64,000 bases of DNA from Cyanobacteriota bacterium. Lineage in GTDB: Bacteria > Cyanobacteriota > Cyanobacteriia > CACIAM-69d. The translations under genes were made by a program, and so were the position numbers. This document shows, one piece after another, positions 1 to 9,000 of this stretch; the first letter of the stretch is position 1; every line of letters starts with the position of its first letter. The stretch spans positions 124,001-188,000 of the forward strand of contig JAKRSF010000008.1 in the NCBI GenBank assembly GCA_022402445.1, given 5' to 3'. Below the pieces are notes generated by a model. It did no database searches, had not been told where the DNA came from, and saw only the letters and a list, made by a program, of their open reading frames with translations.

Positions 1-3
1 CAC

Positions 4-29
4 AAAAAAAGAGGCCCGCCTTGGACCTC
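4..29 (-). terminator. Intrinsic terminator of the BI-1 gene
   Basis: Read on the minus strand, a 7-bp stem (positions 23-29 against 11-17, with one G-U wobble) and a five-base loop are followed at once by seven T residues (positions 10 to 4). It lies about 90 nt past the stop codon of the minus-strand BI-1 gene, so it probably ends that transcript. This is direct sequence evidence; efficiency is inferred. Confidence 0.7.
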
Positions 30-116
30 AATCTATCGATGGGAATTGCTGATGAGGTTGATGGGAGGGGCCGCGCGCGATCGCGCCCTCGATCCCCCCC
101 AATTCCCTAGGCCGCA

Positions 117-845
117 TTAGTCACGGCTATTGAGGGCAATCAAAAACCGCAGCAGGAAAATGAACAGGTTGATGTACGTCAAATACATCGACAGGGCCGC
201 CGACAGGTACTGGCGATCGTTATAGGTGCGCGGCAGGATGAAAAAGTCCACCACCGCGCTACCCATGAACAGCACCACCCCAAAGCCAGAAATGGCCAAT
301 TCAAACAGGGTGGGCGTGTGGATGCCAAACAGCCCCAGCAGCAACTGGATGCCAATGACGACCAACAGACCAATCAGGCCCAGGCTGAAGGTTTGGGTCA
401 GGGCGAGGCCATCCTCTTCCGACAGGCGGTTAGCAATGGGCCGCGCGGCGATGAACGTAAGGCCGCAGGCGAGGGCCGCAAAGCCAATGCCGCCAATGCC
501 CACCCCCGACGTGCCGAGGGCCTGGAACACGAGACCCGTCAGGGTGTAGCCCGACAGCAGGCTGTAGGTGGCCAGCAGGGGCAGGGCCGTGGCGTTGTTG
601 GCCTTTTCGGCGATGTTGCTGCCAATGAAAAAGAGGGCGATTTCCGCAATCAGGGCCACCCAGAAGCTGGTCATGAACAGCCCCGGATTGGTGGCCAGCA
701 GGTTCAGGCCGCCGTAGGTGCCAACCGCCGTCAACACCAGGCCGCCGCCGACGTAGGGCAGGGCGTTGGGGATGACATTGGGGCCGACGAGGGCGTTCTG
801 ACGCGCTTCGGCCATGGCTTTGCGAAAGTTGCTGGTGTTTGCCAT
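117..845 (-). CDS. Bax inhibitor-1/YccA family membrane protein
   Basis: A 242-residue, very hydrophobic protein with about seven membrane segments. The N-terminal 30 residues are polar, and the first helix starts near residue 30. The succession of helices, the GLNLLATNPGLF segment and the C-terminal DFFILPRTYND and LYINLFIFLLR-type pattern (seen as LTYINLFIFLLRFL) fit the BI-1/YccA/TMBIM family, whose bacterial members include pH-sensitive calcium leak channels. Substrate and role in cyanobacteria are not established. The start ATG at 845 gives the usual family length. It is followed on its strand by an intrinsic terminator, so it appears monocistronic. Confidence 0.85.
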   Translation of the reverse strand: MANTSNFRKAMAEARQNALVGPNVIPNALPYVGGGLVLTAVGTYGGLNLLATNPGLFMTSFWVALIAEIALFFIGSNIAEKANNATALPLLATYSLLSGYTLTGLVFQALGTSGVGIGGIGFAALACGLTFIAARPIANRLSEEDGLALTQTFSLGLIGLLVVIGIQLLLGLFGIHTPTLFELAISGFGVVLFMGSAVVDFFILPRTYNDRQYLSAALSMYLTYINLFIFLLRFLIALNSRD

Positions 846-1109
846 TTCGTCCGCTCCTGTGGTGGGGACGATCGCGGGTCCGTGGGGGTGCCCAACTGAT
901 CGCGCCCAAAATACTCAAGGGTTAGTCTGCAAAAATTTGCCTGGTTCCATTGTGCCCTGATGGCCCGTCTCGTGGGCGATCGCGGCGGTTGAGAAATCCG
1001 AACCTGTGCGGCGGTGCTCCCCTGTGCTAGCGGGGATGGGGCTGGCTGGTGGGGGCTGGGCGAGGAAACCTTGCCCCTACGGTGGGGGAAAGGGCCGCAG
1101 GGCAAAAAT

Positions 1110-2054
1110 TCAGACGAGGGAAAGGGCCACGATCGCCACGCCCGCCGTTGCTACACAGGCCCCAATGCTGGCGCGCCAACTGAGGCGATCGCCCAGGAGC
1201 GCCACCACGGGCAACACAAAAATGGGGCTGGTGGCGATCAGGGTTTGGGCCACGCCGACGGGGGCATATTTGAAGGCCGTTTGCTGGAGCCAAATGCCGC
1301 CGAAGGTGCCGGTCAGGGCCGCTAGGGCGATCGCTCCCCAAGTGCGCCATCGAGTTCTAGAGGTTAACGGTTTACGGTAGGTTCGCCTGCGGGGCTGGGC
1401 GGTCCACCGGGCGATCGCGAGCCACAGCAGCACCGGCACAGTTCCCGCCACCAGCCGCACCAGGGTACTGTGCAACGGCAACACCACCGTTTCCGCCAGG
1501 GCCGTCCGGGCCAGGAGCGCCCCCGCCACCTGGGCGATCGCGGCCACCACCGCCCACCCCATGCCCCAGGAATCGAGGGGGTGCGATCGCCCCCAATCTG
1601 CCCCGATTTTCCCCGCCTCAGTTTGCTCCGCCAGGGTCCAGCCCACGCCCCCCACGGTGACGCCAATGCCCGCCCACACCGGCAACGGCAGCCGCTCCCC
1701 CAACAGCAGCGAGCCCGCGATCGTCACCAGGATCGGCACCAGCAGTTCAAACAGCAGCACCCGCCGCGCCCCCAGCCGGTTGAGGGCCAGAAAGTAGGCC
1801 GTATCCCCCACGGCGATGCCTAAAAATCCGCTGAGCCCCAGCAGCGCGATCGCCCGCCCGTCCACGGACCACGGTTGCCCCAGCAGTGCCATGGCCCCCG
1901 CGATCGCCGCGATCGCCACACAACCCTTGGCCCCATTGAGCACCAGCGGTGGCAGCGATCGCCCCAGCCGTTCATAGAGCACCGTCGCGATCGCCCAGCA
2001 GGCCGCCGCCGCCAGCGCCGCGATCGCCCCCACCATCACCGATTCCGTCCCCAT
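1110..2054 (-). CDS. EamA/DMT-superfamily transporter
   Basis: About 314 residues with ten predicted hydrophobic helices in two repeats of five, the EamA (drug/metabolite transporter) architecture. The first repeat has FLGIAVGDTAYFLALNRLGA and the second has the matching SPIFVLPVVALLGDRLSW, typical of the end of each EamA repeat (P-x3-x-LLGERL type). It probably exports a small metabolite; the substrate cannot be inferred. The frame opens at 2093, but the ATG at 2054, just before the hydrophobic start, is preferred. It diverges from the 2502 gene, with the CIRCE element in between. Confidence 0.85.
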   Translation of the reverse strand: MGTESVMVGAIAALAAAACWAIATVLYERLGRSLPPLVLNGAKGCVAIAAIAGAMALLGQPWSVDGRAIALLGLSGFLGIAVGDTAYFLALNRLGARRVLLFELLVPILVTIAGSLLLGERLPLPVWAGIGVTVGGVGWTLAEQTEAGKIGADWGRSHPLDSWGMGWAVVAAIAQVAGALLARTALAETVVLPLHSTLVRLVAGTVPVLLWLAIARWTAQPRRRTYRKPLTSRTRWRTWGAIALAALTGTFGGIWLQQTAFKYAPVGVAQTLIATSPIFVLPVVALLGDRLSWRASIGACVATAGVAIVALSLV

Positions 2055-2501
2055 CACACCCCCACGGCCCCGGTCACCTGCGAACCGTTGCAATGGTTAA
2101 AAATTGTATCCGTTCGTAACGGTCTCCCCCGCAACTGTAAATCCCTTTACCATTAGCCCCCGGTCGATCTGCTATTACAAAAAAAGATGCTTTCTAGAGT
2201 CCTGACCCTCCCTCAGCCGGTCCACAAAAATCGACCATCCTGTTAGCACTCTTCCCCAGAGAGTGCTAACCCTAAAGCCATCCAGCCATGGTTATTATTC
2301 CCAAATTTTCCACGGCTATCCCTCAAGAAAAGTCTTGAATTGACTGGGTAAATCTTCCATGGCAAGGAGCTTAAATCACTTATTCCAAGCTGCTGAAGTT
2401 TGATGGCGCATGGGTGATTAAAACCTGATCGCGCCCCTGTTAATGACTCCGTTTCTATTGCGCTTTTAAATTCTTTATCCCCTTTCTTAGGCATCGTTTC
2501 C
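2055..2501. other. Divergent intergenic region with CIRCE and small palindromes
   Basis: No convincing gene lies in these 447 bases between the divergent EamA gene and the small conserved ORF. It is AT-richer than its surroundings. It contains the perfect CIRCE element at 2243-2269 and a short palindrome CCGTTCGTAACGG at 2110-2122. A minus-strand open frame covering 2243-2503 has no family features and reads through the CIRCE, so it is not called. Confidence 0.7.
2243..2269. promoter_or_regulatory. CIRCE operator (HrcA-binding site), perfect consensus
   Basis: TTAGCACTC, then nine bases, then GAGTGCTAA. This is the exact CIRCE consensus with the exact spacer length. Known biology: HrcA binds CIRCE and represses heat-shock genes, in cyanobacteria groESL and groEL2. 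Neither flanking gene is a chaperonin. The nearest starts are at 2054 (EamA transporter, minus) and 2502 (small conserved protein, plus). Which of them it controls, or whether it is a relic of a lost chaperonin gene, is open. Confidence 0.9.
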
Positions 2502-2840
2502 ATGGACTATACCTTTGAAATTCTCGGCGTTTCCCCGTTGCTCTATCTCTTTGATCTGCAAAGTTCTCAGCCAAAGGGGGCCAATGATTTGGCGGTGGAA
2601 TATGTGGGCGCGCTCCACTGCACCCTCGATGCGGCGTTGCGGGCGGTGGAGCCGATCGCGCCGAAACGGGGCTGGGATTGGGAGCGGCTGCGGCGCACGG
2701 CGGTCGAAGCGTGGATGCAGAAGGCCGACAGCATTAGCTATTGGAAACAGCGCCTAGAGGATGCGGGGCGCGATGATGTGTTGCTGGTGCGGGTGGCGGA
2801 AAGTCGCGATCTGCGGCTGGTGCTGGAAGGGCTGCTGTAG
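2502..2840 (+). CDS. Small conserved hypothetical protein downstream of CIRCE
   Basis: A 112-residue, soluble, mostly helical and acidic protein with no transmembrane segment. I do not recognise a domain. An aromatic-rich start (MDYTFEILGVSPLLYLFDL) is followed by regularly spaced hydrophobic and charged residues, which suggests a folded protein. HIP1 sites and codon use match the neighbouring genes, supporting real coding. It is the first plus-strand gene after the CIRCE element, 232 bases downstream, so heat-shock control is possible but unproven. The next gene, the nuclease-like protein, starts 156 bases after its stop. Confidence 0.65.
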   Translation: MDYTFEILGVSPLLYLFDLQSSQPKGANDLAVEYVGALHCTLDAALRAVEPIAPKRGWDWERLRRTAVEAWMQKADSISYWKQRLEDAGRDDVLLVRVAESRDLRLVLEGLL

Positions 2841-2996
2841 GGCTTGAACAATTCCCCGACGGTGGCGAAAGGTTGCTGAATAGCAAGGCGCGATCGCGGT
2901 TTTCCGACCCCTCCCATTTGAGGTTTAGATTGGAGGTGGAACGGTCCCGCGATCGCGCTCCATTGAGAACCCATCAACCTCGGGAAATCGGGCACC

Positions 2997-3611
2997 ATGG
3001 CAGTCATCCCCATTTCAGAAGCGGTAACCTTGGCGGAATTGTCGGCGGATTTTGGCCTCACGCGATCGCGCGACCCCGATTTTTTCCAGGAGTGGCGGGG
3101 AGAGTTTGAGCCCCTTGGGGAGTTGGATCGGGCCGCGATCGCGCGGGTGGTGCGCTACTACGAAGCGTTGCTAGATCGTGGGGCCGTGTCCGAAAATCTA
3201 GTCAAAATGGCCGTGGTGTCGCCCCTTTTAGATTTGGCAGGGTTCTATGAGCCGGAATTCGCGATCGCGGATGAACGGTCGGTGGAGTTGGTGGCGGAGG
3301 AGGGCGATCGCCTGTATCGGGGCCGCTTGGATCTTCTGGTTTTGCACCAATCCCTTTGGCTACTGGTGATCGAATCCAAAAGCAGTAGCCTTTCCCTACA
3401 AAAAGCGTTGCCCCAAGCCCTAGCCTACCTATTGGCCGGAGAAGGGGTGATCATCTTTGGCCTACTGACCAACGGCAGTGAATTTCGCTTTATTAAACTG
3501 GATCGTTTGCAAAAAATCTACGGTATTTCGGGTCTTTTTTCCCTGCTGCCACCGGATGATGAATTGGGAACAGTTGTCCAGATTTTGCGACGATTAAAGA
3601 CAACGATCTAG
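2997..3611 (+). CDS. PD-(D/E)XK nuclease-like (type I restriction R-subunit-like) protein
   Basis: A 204-residue protein. The centre carries a nuclease-type core: GRLDLLVL with the acidic residue, then LLVIESKS, which is the (D/E)-x-K strand, then a helix with QALAYLLAG and the segment FGLLTNGSEFRFIKL. This arrangement is seen in cyanobacterial proteins related to the N-terminal nuclease of type I restriction R subunits. No helicase, specificity or methylase gene is nearby, so it is an orphan and may not restrict DNA. The start ATG at 2997 is the only early one. It converges on hemC. Confidence 0.7.
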   Translation: MAVIPISEAVTLAELSADFGLTRSRDPDFFQEWRGEFEPLGELDRAAIARVVRYYEALLDRGAVSENLVKMAVVSPLLDLAGFYEPEFAIADERSVELVAEEGDRLYRGRLDLLVLHQSLWLLVIESKSSSLSLQKALPQALAYLLAGEGVIIFGLLTNGSEFRFIKLDRLQKIYGISGLFSLLPPDDELGTVVQILRRLKTTI

Positions 3612-3742
3612 GCCGTGATCGCCACGGTCAACCATCCATTTCAACCAACAACAAGACGCGATCGCGGTTCCCCAATGCAACGGTTCCGCGATCGCGCCCA
3701 AATTCAGACCAACGTTTAGATCAGTGTGAGAAACGGCGAGAC

Positions 3743-4726
3743 CTAGCTCCGCAGTTCCGCATTGATCACATCGAGGATTTCCTGAGCCCCCTGCGATCGC
3801 AGCTTGCCGGCCAACTCGATCCCCAACGCTTCCGCCGTCGCCGTCGGGCCGCTGACCACATCTTTAATAAGTTGCTGCCCATCCAGACTCGCCACCATCC
3901 CCGTCAGGGTGAGGGTATCGCCGTCGATGACCGTATTGACCCCGATAGGCACCTGGCAGCCCCCCTCCAAATCCCGCAGGAACGCCCGCTCCGCCAAGCA
4001 GCGATCGCGGGTCGGCCCGTGGGACAGAACATTCAAAATTTCAAGAATTTCCGGATCATTGTCCCGGCACTCAATGCCCAGCGCCCCCTGACCCACCGCA
4101 TGGAGCGAAATTTCCGGCGCGAGGATTTGGTCGATGCGGTCAGTAAAATCCATCCGCGTCAGGCCCGCCACCGCCAAAATCGTCGCGTCGTATTCCCCAT
4201 CGTCCAGCTTCCGCAGGCGGGTATTGACGTTGCCGCGAATGTCCTTAAAGGTCAGGTGCGGGTAATGGTGGCGCAGTTGGGCCAGCCGCCGCAGGGACGA
4301 GGTGCCCACCACGGCCCCCTCCGGCAGATCCGCCAGGGTTTGGCCCTTATATTTCGCGTGGAACACCACCGCATCCGCCGGATTTTCCCGCTCGGTGACG
4401 CAGCCGAGGATCAACCCCTCCGGCAGATTCGTGGGCAGATCCTTGAGGGAATGGACGGCGAAATCAAAGGTGCCGTCCCGCATCCCGTCCTCCAGTTCGC
4501 GGGTGAACAGCCCCTTGTCGCCAATTTTCGACAGGGCCACATCTAAAACCTTGTCCCCCTGGGTTTCGAGGGTGCAGACCTCGAAGGTGTGGTTGGGAAA
4601 CTGCCGTTGCAATTCCCCCTGGACCCAGTGGGTTTGGATGAGCGCGAGTTGGCTCTTGCGCGAACCGATGCGAATGGTGCGCTGGCTGGGGGGGTTGGGG
4701 GATGCGTTTGCGGTCATGGCGATCAT
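3743..4726 (-). CDS. hemC: Hydroxymethylbilane synthase (porphobilinogen deaminase)
   Basis: Polymerises four porphobilinogen molecules into hydroxymethylbilane in tetrapyrrole synthesis, feeding heme, chlorophyll, bilins and cobalamin; it is cytosolic. The 327-residue protein begins with the family signature [11 protein letters not shown] near residue 19 and has [10 protein letters not shown] near 90, VGTSSLRR near 140 and [10 protein letters not shown] near 162. The [10 protein letters not shown] motif carries Cys257, which binds the dipyrromethane cofactor. All expected motifs are intact. A second ATG three codons in (4717) is an alternative start. It is separated by about 160 bases from the response regulator gene downstream of 4888, which is on the same strand upstream. 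Confidence 0.97.
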   Translation of the reverse strand: MIAMTANASPNPPSQRTIRIGSRKSQLALIQTHWVQGELQRQFPNHTFEVCTLETQGDKVLDVALSKIGDKGLFTRELEDGMRDGTFDFAVHSLKDLPTNLPEGLILGCVTERENPADAVVFHAKYKGQTLADLPEGAVVGTSSLRRLAQLRHHYPHLTFKDIRGNVNTRLRKLDDGEYDATILAVAGLTRMDFTDRIDQILAPEISLHAVGQGALGIECRDNDPEILEILNVLSHGPTRDRCLAERAFLRDLEGGCQVPIGVNTVIDGDTLTLTGMVASLDGQQLIKDVVSGPTATAEALGIELAGKLRSQGAQEILDVINAELRS

Positions 4727-4887
4727 TCGCGCGGGCCGGTCTGCCCACTGGGCTTGGTTTTGTGCCCGTCTAGACTACCGTTCTGCCGCGATCGCGATCG
4801 AGTGATCGACATTTTCGTTAACAAACGCAAAGAACCGGCCCAACGATCCACGGCCCCCGCGATCGCCCCACAATTGTCCCAAAGCCC

Positions 4888-5823
4888 CTAGGCCGCCAGG
4901 ATCAAGCCCACCTGCTGGGCCGCCAGGTACATCTGGGTCAGTTCGCTCTCGGTAATTTCCGTGGGGTTGTGCCACTGCAACGACAGCAGGGCCACCACGC
5001 GATCGCGGAACAGGGCCGGAATCACCGCATGGGCCTTCACGCCCGCCGCCCCGTAGCACTCCGCCGCCGCCAACTCCGGATCATTGGCCAGGTTAGCGCG
5101 GGCCTGGATTTTGCCATTGGCAAGGACTTGCTGGGTCAACGGGTCGCGATCGAGCCACGACTCCGGTGTGCCCCCATCCCGCCGGAAGCCCCCCAGCTCA
5201 GAGCCCAAGGCCCCCTCGGCCACCGGCACCAGCAAACAGACATCCGTCTCGAAGCGCAGGGAAAATGCCTTCGCCAACTCCGGCAGCAGCCCCGCGCGAT
5301 CGCCCGTCGATTGGGCCGCCTGGAGGATCGCCCCCATCAATTCATTCTGGGCCTGGGCACGCTCAAGCTCCTGGTTGCGCTGCTTGAGGGTGTCGTAGCT
5401 GTCGGCGGCGTACTGCACCACCCCCTTCAGCTCATCGGGATCCCAGGGTTTGGTGATGTACTTGTACACCTGGCCCGAGTTGATGGCATCGACGAGATCC
5501 TCCACGTCCGTGAAGCCCGTCAGGATGATGCGCACCGTATCGGGGAAATCGGGGACCGTCTTGCTGAGGAACTCGGTGCCCTTCATTTCCGGCATCCGCT
5601 GGTCCGAAATGATCACGGCCACTTCCCCTTCGCTGCGGAGGATATCGAGGGCCGCTGCGCCGCTGTCCGCCTTCAGGACGTTGAAGTCGCGCCGGAAGGT
5701 GCGATAGAGCAGATCGAGGTTGTCGGGTTCGTCGTCAACAACCAACATTTTGGGTTTTGGCGGACGTCGTGAAGGTTTCAATTGTTCTCGAATCCCATCG
5801 ATCTCGGCTGCAAGCTTTTCCAT
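4888..5823 (-). CDS. Response regulator with REC and GAF-like domains
   Basis: A 311-residue two-domain signalling protein. The REC domain (about residues 22-145) has the acidic pair in LVVDDEPDN, the phospho-acceptor Asp in IISDQRMPEMKG, the Thr in IILTGF and the Lys in YKYITKPW, so it should be phosphorylated by a histidine kinase. A helical linker (about 145-170) leads into a GAF-like sensor fold (about 165-311) containing AVIPALFRDRVVALLSLQW. There is no HD-GYP, GGDEF or DNA-binding output domain, and no kinase gene is adjacent. The partner and signal are unknown. Such REC-GAF proteins may act by protein-protein interaction. Confidence 0.85.
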   Translation of the reverse strand: MEKLAAEIDGIREQLKPSRRPPKPKMLVVDDEPDNLDLLYRTFRRDFNVLKADSGAAALDILRSEGEVAVIISDQRMPEMKGTEFLSKTVPDFPDTVRIILTGFTDVEDLVDAINSGQVYKYITKPWDPDELKGVVQYAADSYDTLKQRNQELERAQAQNELMGAILQAAQSTGDRAGLLPELAKAFSLRFETDVCLLVPVAEGALGSELGGFRRDGGTPESWLDRDPLTQQVLANGKIQARANLANDPELAAAECYGAAGVKAHAVIPALFRDRVVALLSLQWHNPTEITESELTQMYLAAQQVGLILAA

Positions 5824-6035
5824 AACGATAGCAATTTTAGCGGGGGCTCTCGTGCGCTATCCATGCCCCTAAGGATATCAAGACGATATCAGGAACATTT
5901 CCCTATTACCCTTTATAGGATACGCGCAATGGGTGGCCCATCGTCAGGGGGCGATCGCGCGGTGGCGGGTGGGCTAGGGGGGTGGGATGATGGCGATCGC
6001 GGCGGTGGCTCGGGCGCGGTGGAGGGTACGGGGGC

Positions 6036-9000
6036 TTGTTCGTTAAGCGGGTTGAGATTTCCAATTTCAAGTCCTTTGGGGGGACGGTGGCGGTGCCGCT
6101 GTTGCCGGGATTTACGGCGATTTCGGGGCCGAATGGCTCGGGCAAGTCCAATATCCTCGATGCGCTGCTGTTTGCCCTGGGGCTGTCGTCGTCGAAGGGG
6201 ATGCGGGCCGATCGCCTGCCGGATCTGGTGAATCAGTCGTCGGTGGGGGCGGCGGCGGGGGCTGCTGCTGGAAAATCCTCCCGGCGATCGACGGTGGAGG
6301 CGACGGTGACGGTCACGTTTGATCTGACGGCGGAGGCGCGGGCCTTTGGGGCGGCGATCGCGCGGTCAACCCCAGACACTCCAGAGGGGGAAGAGGGATC
6401 GGCGTCGGGCCTGTCGGAGGCGGATTTGGGGGCTTTGCCGGTGGTGCTCGATGACGAGGGACGGCCCCAGGAGGAGTTGCGGGTGACGCGGCGGCTGCGG
6501 GTGACGCCCCAGGGTACCTATACGTCGAACTATTACCTGGACGATCGCCCCTGTACGTTGACGGAATTGCATCAGCAGTTGAACCGCCTGCGCATCTACC
6601 CGGAGGGCTACAACGTGGTGCTCCAGGGGGATGTGACGGGGATTATTTCGATGCACCCTCGGGAGCGGCGGCAGATTATTGATGAGCTGGCGGGGGTGGC
6701 GAATTTTGACCGCAAGATCGAGAAGGCGCGCCACACCCTCGAGGAGGTGAAGGAGCACGAGGATCGCTGCCACATCGTGGAGCAGGAGCTGAAGGCCCAG
6801 GGGGAGCGGCTGGATCGCGATCGCGCCAAGGCTCTCAAATATCAGGCATTGAAGGGGCAGCTTCAGGAAAAATTAATCCTGGAACAGGTGGCCCGCTGGC
6901 GGGTGGAGTCGGCCCAGGCGATCGCCCTGGAGGCGGAAATTGCCCAGGAGGAGGAGGCGCTGGCGGCGCTGGCGGCGGCGATCGCGGCGGGGGAGGCAAC
7001 CCTGGCGGAAACCATTGCCCAGCTCGATGACCTCAACCGCACGGTGAAGGCCCTGGGGGAAACGGAGCAGTTGGCCCTTCAGGCGGAGTTGGCGAAACAG
7101 CAGGCCACCCTAGAGCAGCGGCTCAAGCGGCTCCAGGAACTCCAGGAGGCGGATCGGCAGGCCCTGCGCGATCGCGCGGCGATCGAAGCGTCCCGGCGGG
7201 AGTTGGCCCAAACCCGCAAACGGTTGGCGGCGCAAGAACCGGATTTTAATGATGCGATCGCGGCGGCCCGTCAAACTCGCGATCAGGCCCAGGCGAATCT
7301 CGAAACCGCACGGCAGGCGACGGCGGCGATCGCGGGGGCGTCCCAGGCTTTTCTGGAGCAACAGGGGCAATTGCGCCACCAGATTGATGACTTGCAGGGG
7401 CAGTTGGAACCGGCCCGCGCTGAGCAAACCCAGCTTCAGGAGCGGGAGCAGCAGTGGGCGGCCCAATTGGCGGAAACGGTGGATCAATTAACGGCCCTCG
7501 AAACTGACCGCGCGGAAAAAGTCAGCCAACTGGACCAGGCGCGATCGCGCTTAGCCCCCCTCGAAGCCCAGGTGGTTACCCTAGCCCAGGCGATCGCCAC
7601 CGCCGAACAGGAATTGCAATTGCAGGAACAAACCCGCGATCGGCTCCTGGAGGAACAGCGCCAACGGCAGCGGCAACTGGACAAACTCGAAGCCCAACTG
7701 CAAGCCCAGCGGGAAACCCAGGGCACCCACGCGGTGCAAGTCCTCCTCAGCAGCGGCCTGTCGGGTCTGTGTGGCCTCGTGGCGGAACTGGGCCGGGTGG
7801 ATGCGCCCTACCAAATCGCCCTGGAGGTGGCCGCCGGGGGCCGGTTGGGCTACCTCGTGGTGGAAGATGACAGCGTGGCCGCCGCCGCGATCGCCCTCCT
7901 GAAGCGAGAACGGGCGGGCCGGGTGACATTACTGCCCCTCAACAAAATCCGTGGCAACGGCCCCAATGGCCCCAACGGTCTCCGGGCGGCTTTGCAGCGG
8001 GGCGGCACCCCCGACGGCTGGATCGATTACGCCACCAACTTGATTGAATTTGACGATCGCTACCGCAACATTTTTGAGTACGTTTTCGGCGCGACGGTCA
8101 TCTTTGAAACCCTTGACCAGGCCCGCCCCCACCTGGGTAAACACCGCATCGTCACCCTGGATGGGGAATTGCTCGAAACCAGCGGAGCCATGACCGGCGG
8201 CAGTCTCCAGCGATCGCGCGTCGGCCTGCATTTTGGTAGCGCCACCGGCCCCACGGATGACCACCCCGCCCTGCGGGAGCACCAAAGCCGCCTGTCAGAA
8301 CTCGATCGCATCCTCGGGCGCTGCGACGGCGCGATCGCCCAGGCCAAACTCGATCGCCAGCGCCATAGCCAAGCCCTCGACGCCCTGCGATCGCAGCATC
8401 GGGACGCCCAGCGGCAGGTGGAACAGCTCGAAACCCTGCTCATCACCACCGATCGCCAGATCGAACGCCTCAACGGCCAGCGCGATCGCCTCAGCGCGGA
8501 CCTGACCACCTGCCGCGATCGCCTCACCCAGCTTGGGCAGACCATCCCCCCCCTCGAACAGCAGCGCGATCGCCTCCTCGCCGACCTCGCCCAACTGGAA
8601 GCCGCCCACGACCACAGCGAATGGCAAACCTTACAGGCCCAGCAGCGCGATCGCGAAACCGCCCTCGACCATGCCCGCACTGCCCTACAAACCGCCGAAC
8701 AGGCCCTCACGGACCTCCACACCGAGCGGGAAAAATTGCAGGACCGCGATCGCCAACTGCAAGAGCAACTCACCCGCGCCGATCGCGATCGCCAGGATCG
8801 CCACACCACCCTCCAAACCCTCGACCAGGACCAAACCCAACTGCGCCAAGCGATCGTCCAACTGCAAGATCAAATCGCCGCCCTCGAAACCACCCTCAGC
8901 GAACGCAAAGCCCAGCGCGATCGCCTCGAACTCCAGCGCGACCAGCAGCAGCAGCGCCAGCAAAAACAGCAATTCCAGCAGCAAACCCGCCAAGCCCAGC

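Noticed and set aside
2243-2503. 86-residue minus-strand ORF in the CIRCE region
   Set aside because: It reads through the CIRCE palindrome, has no domain, and lies where an operator region is expected.
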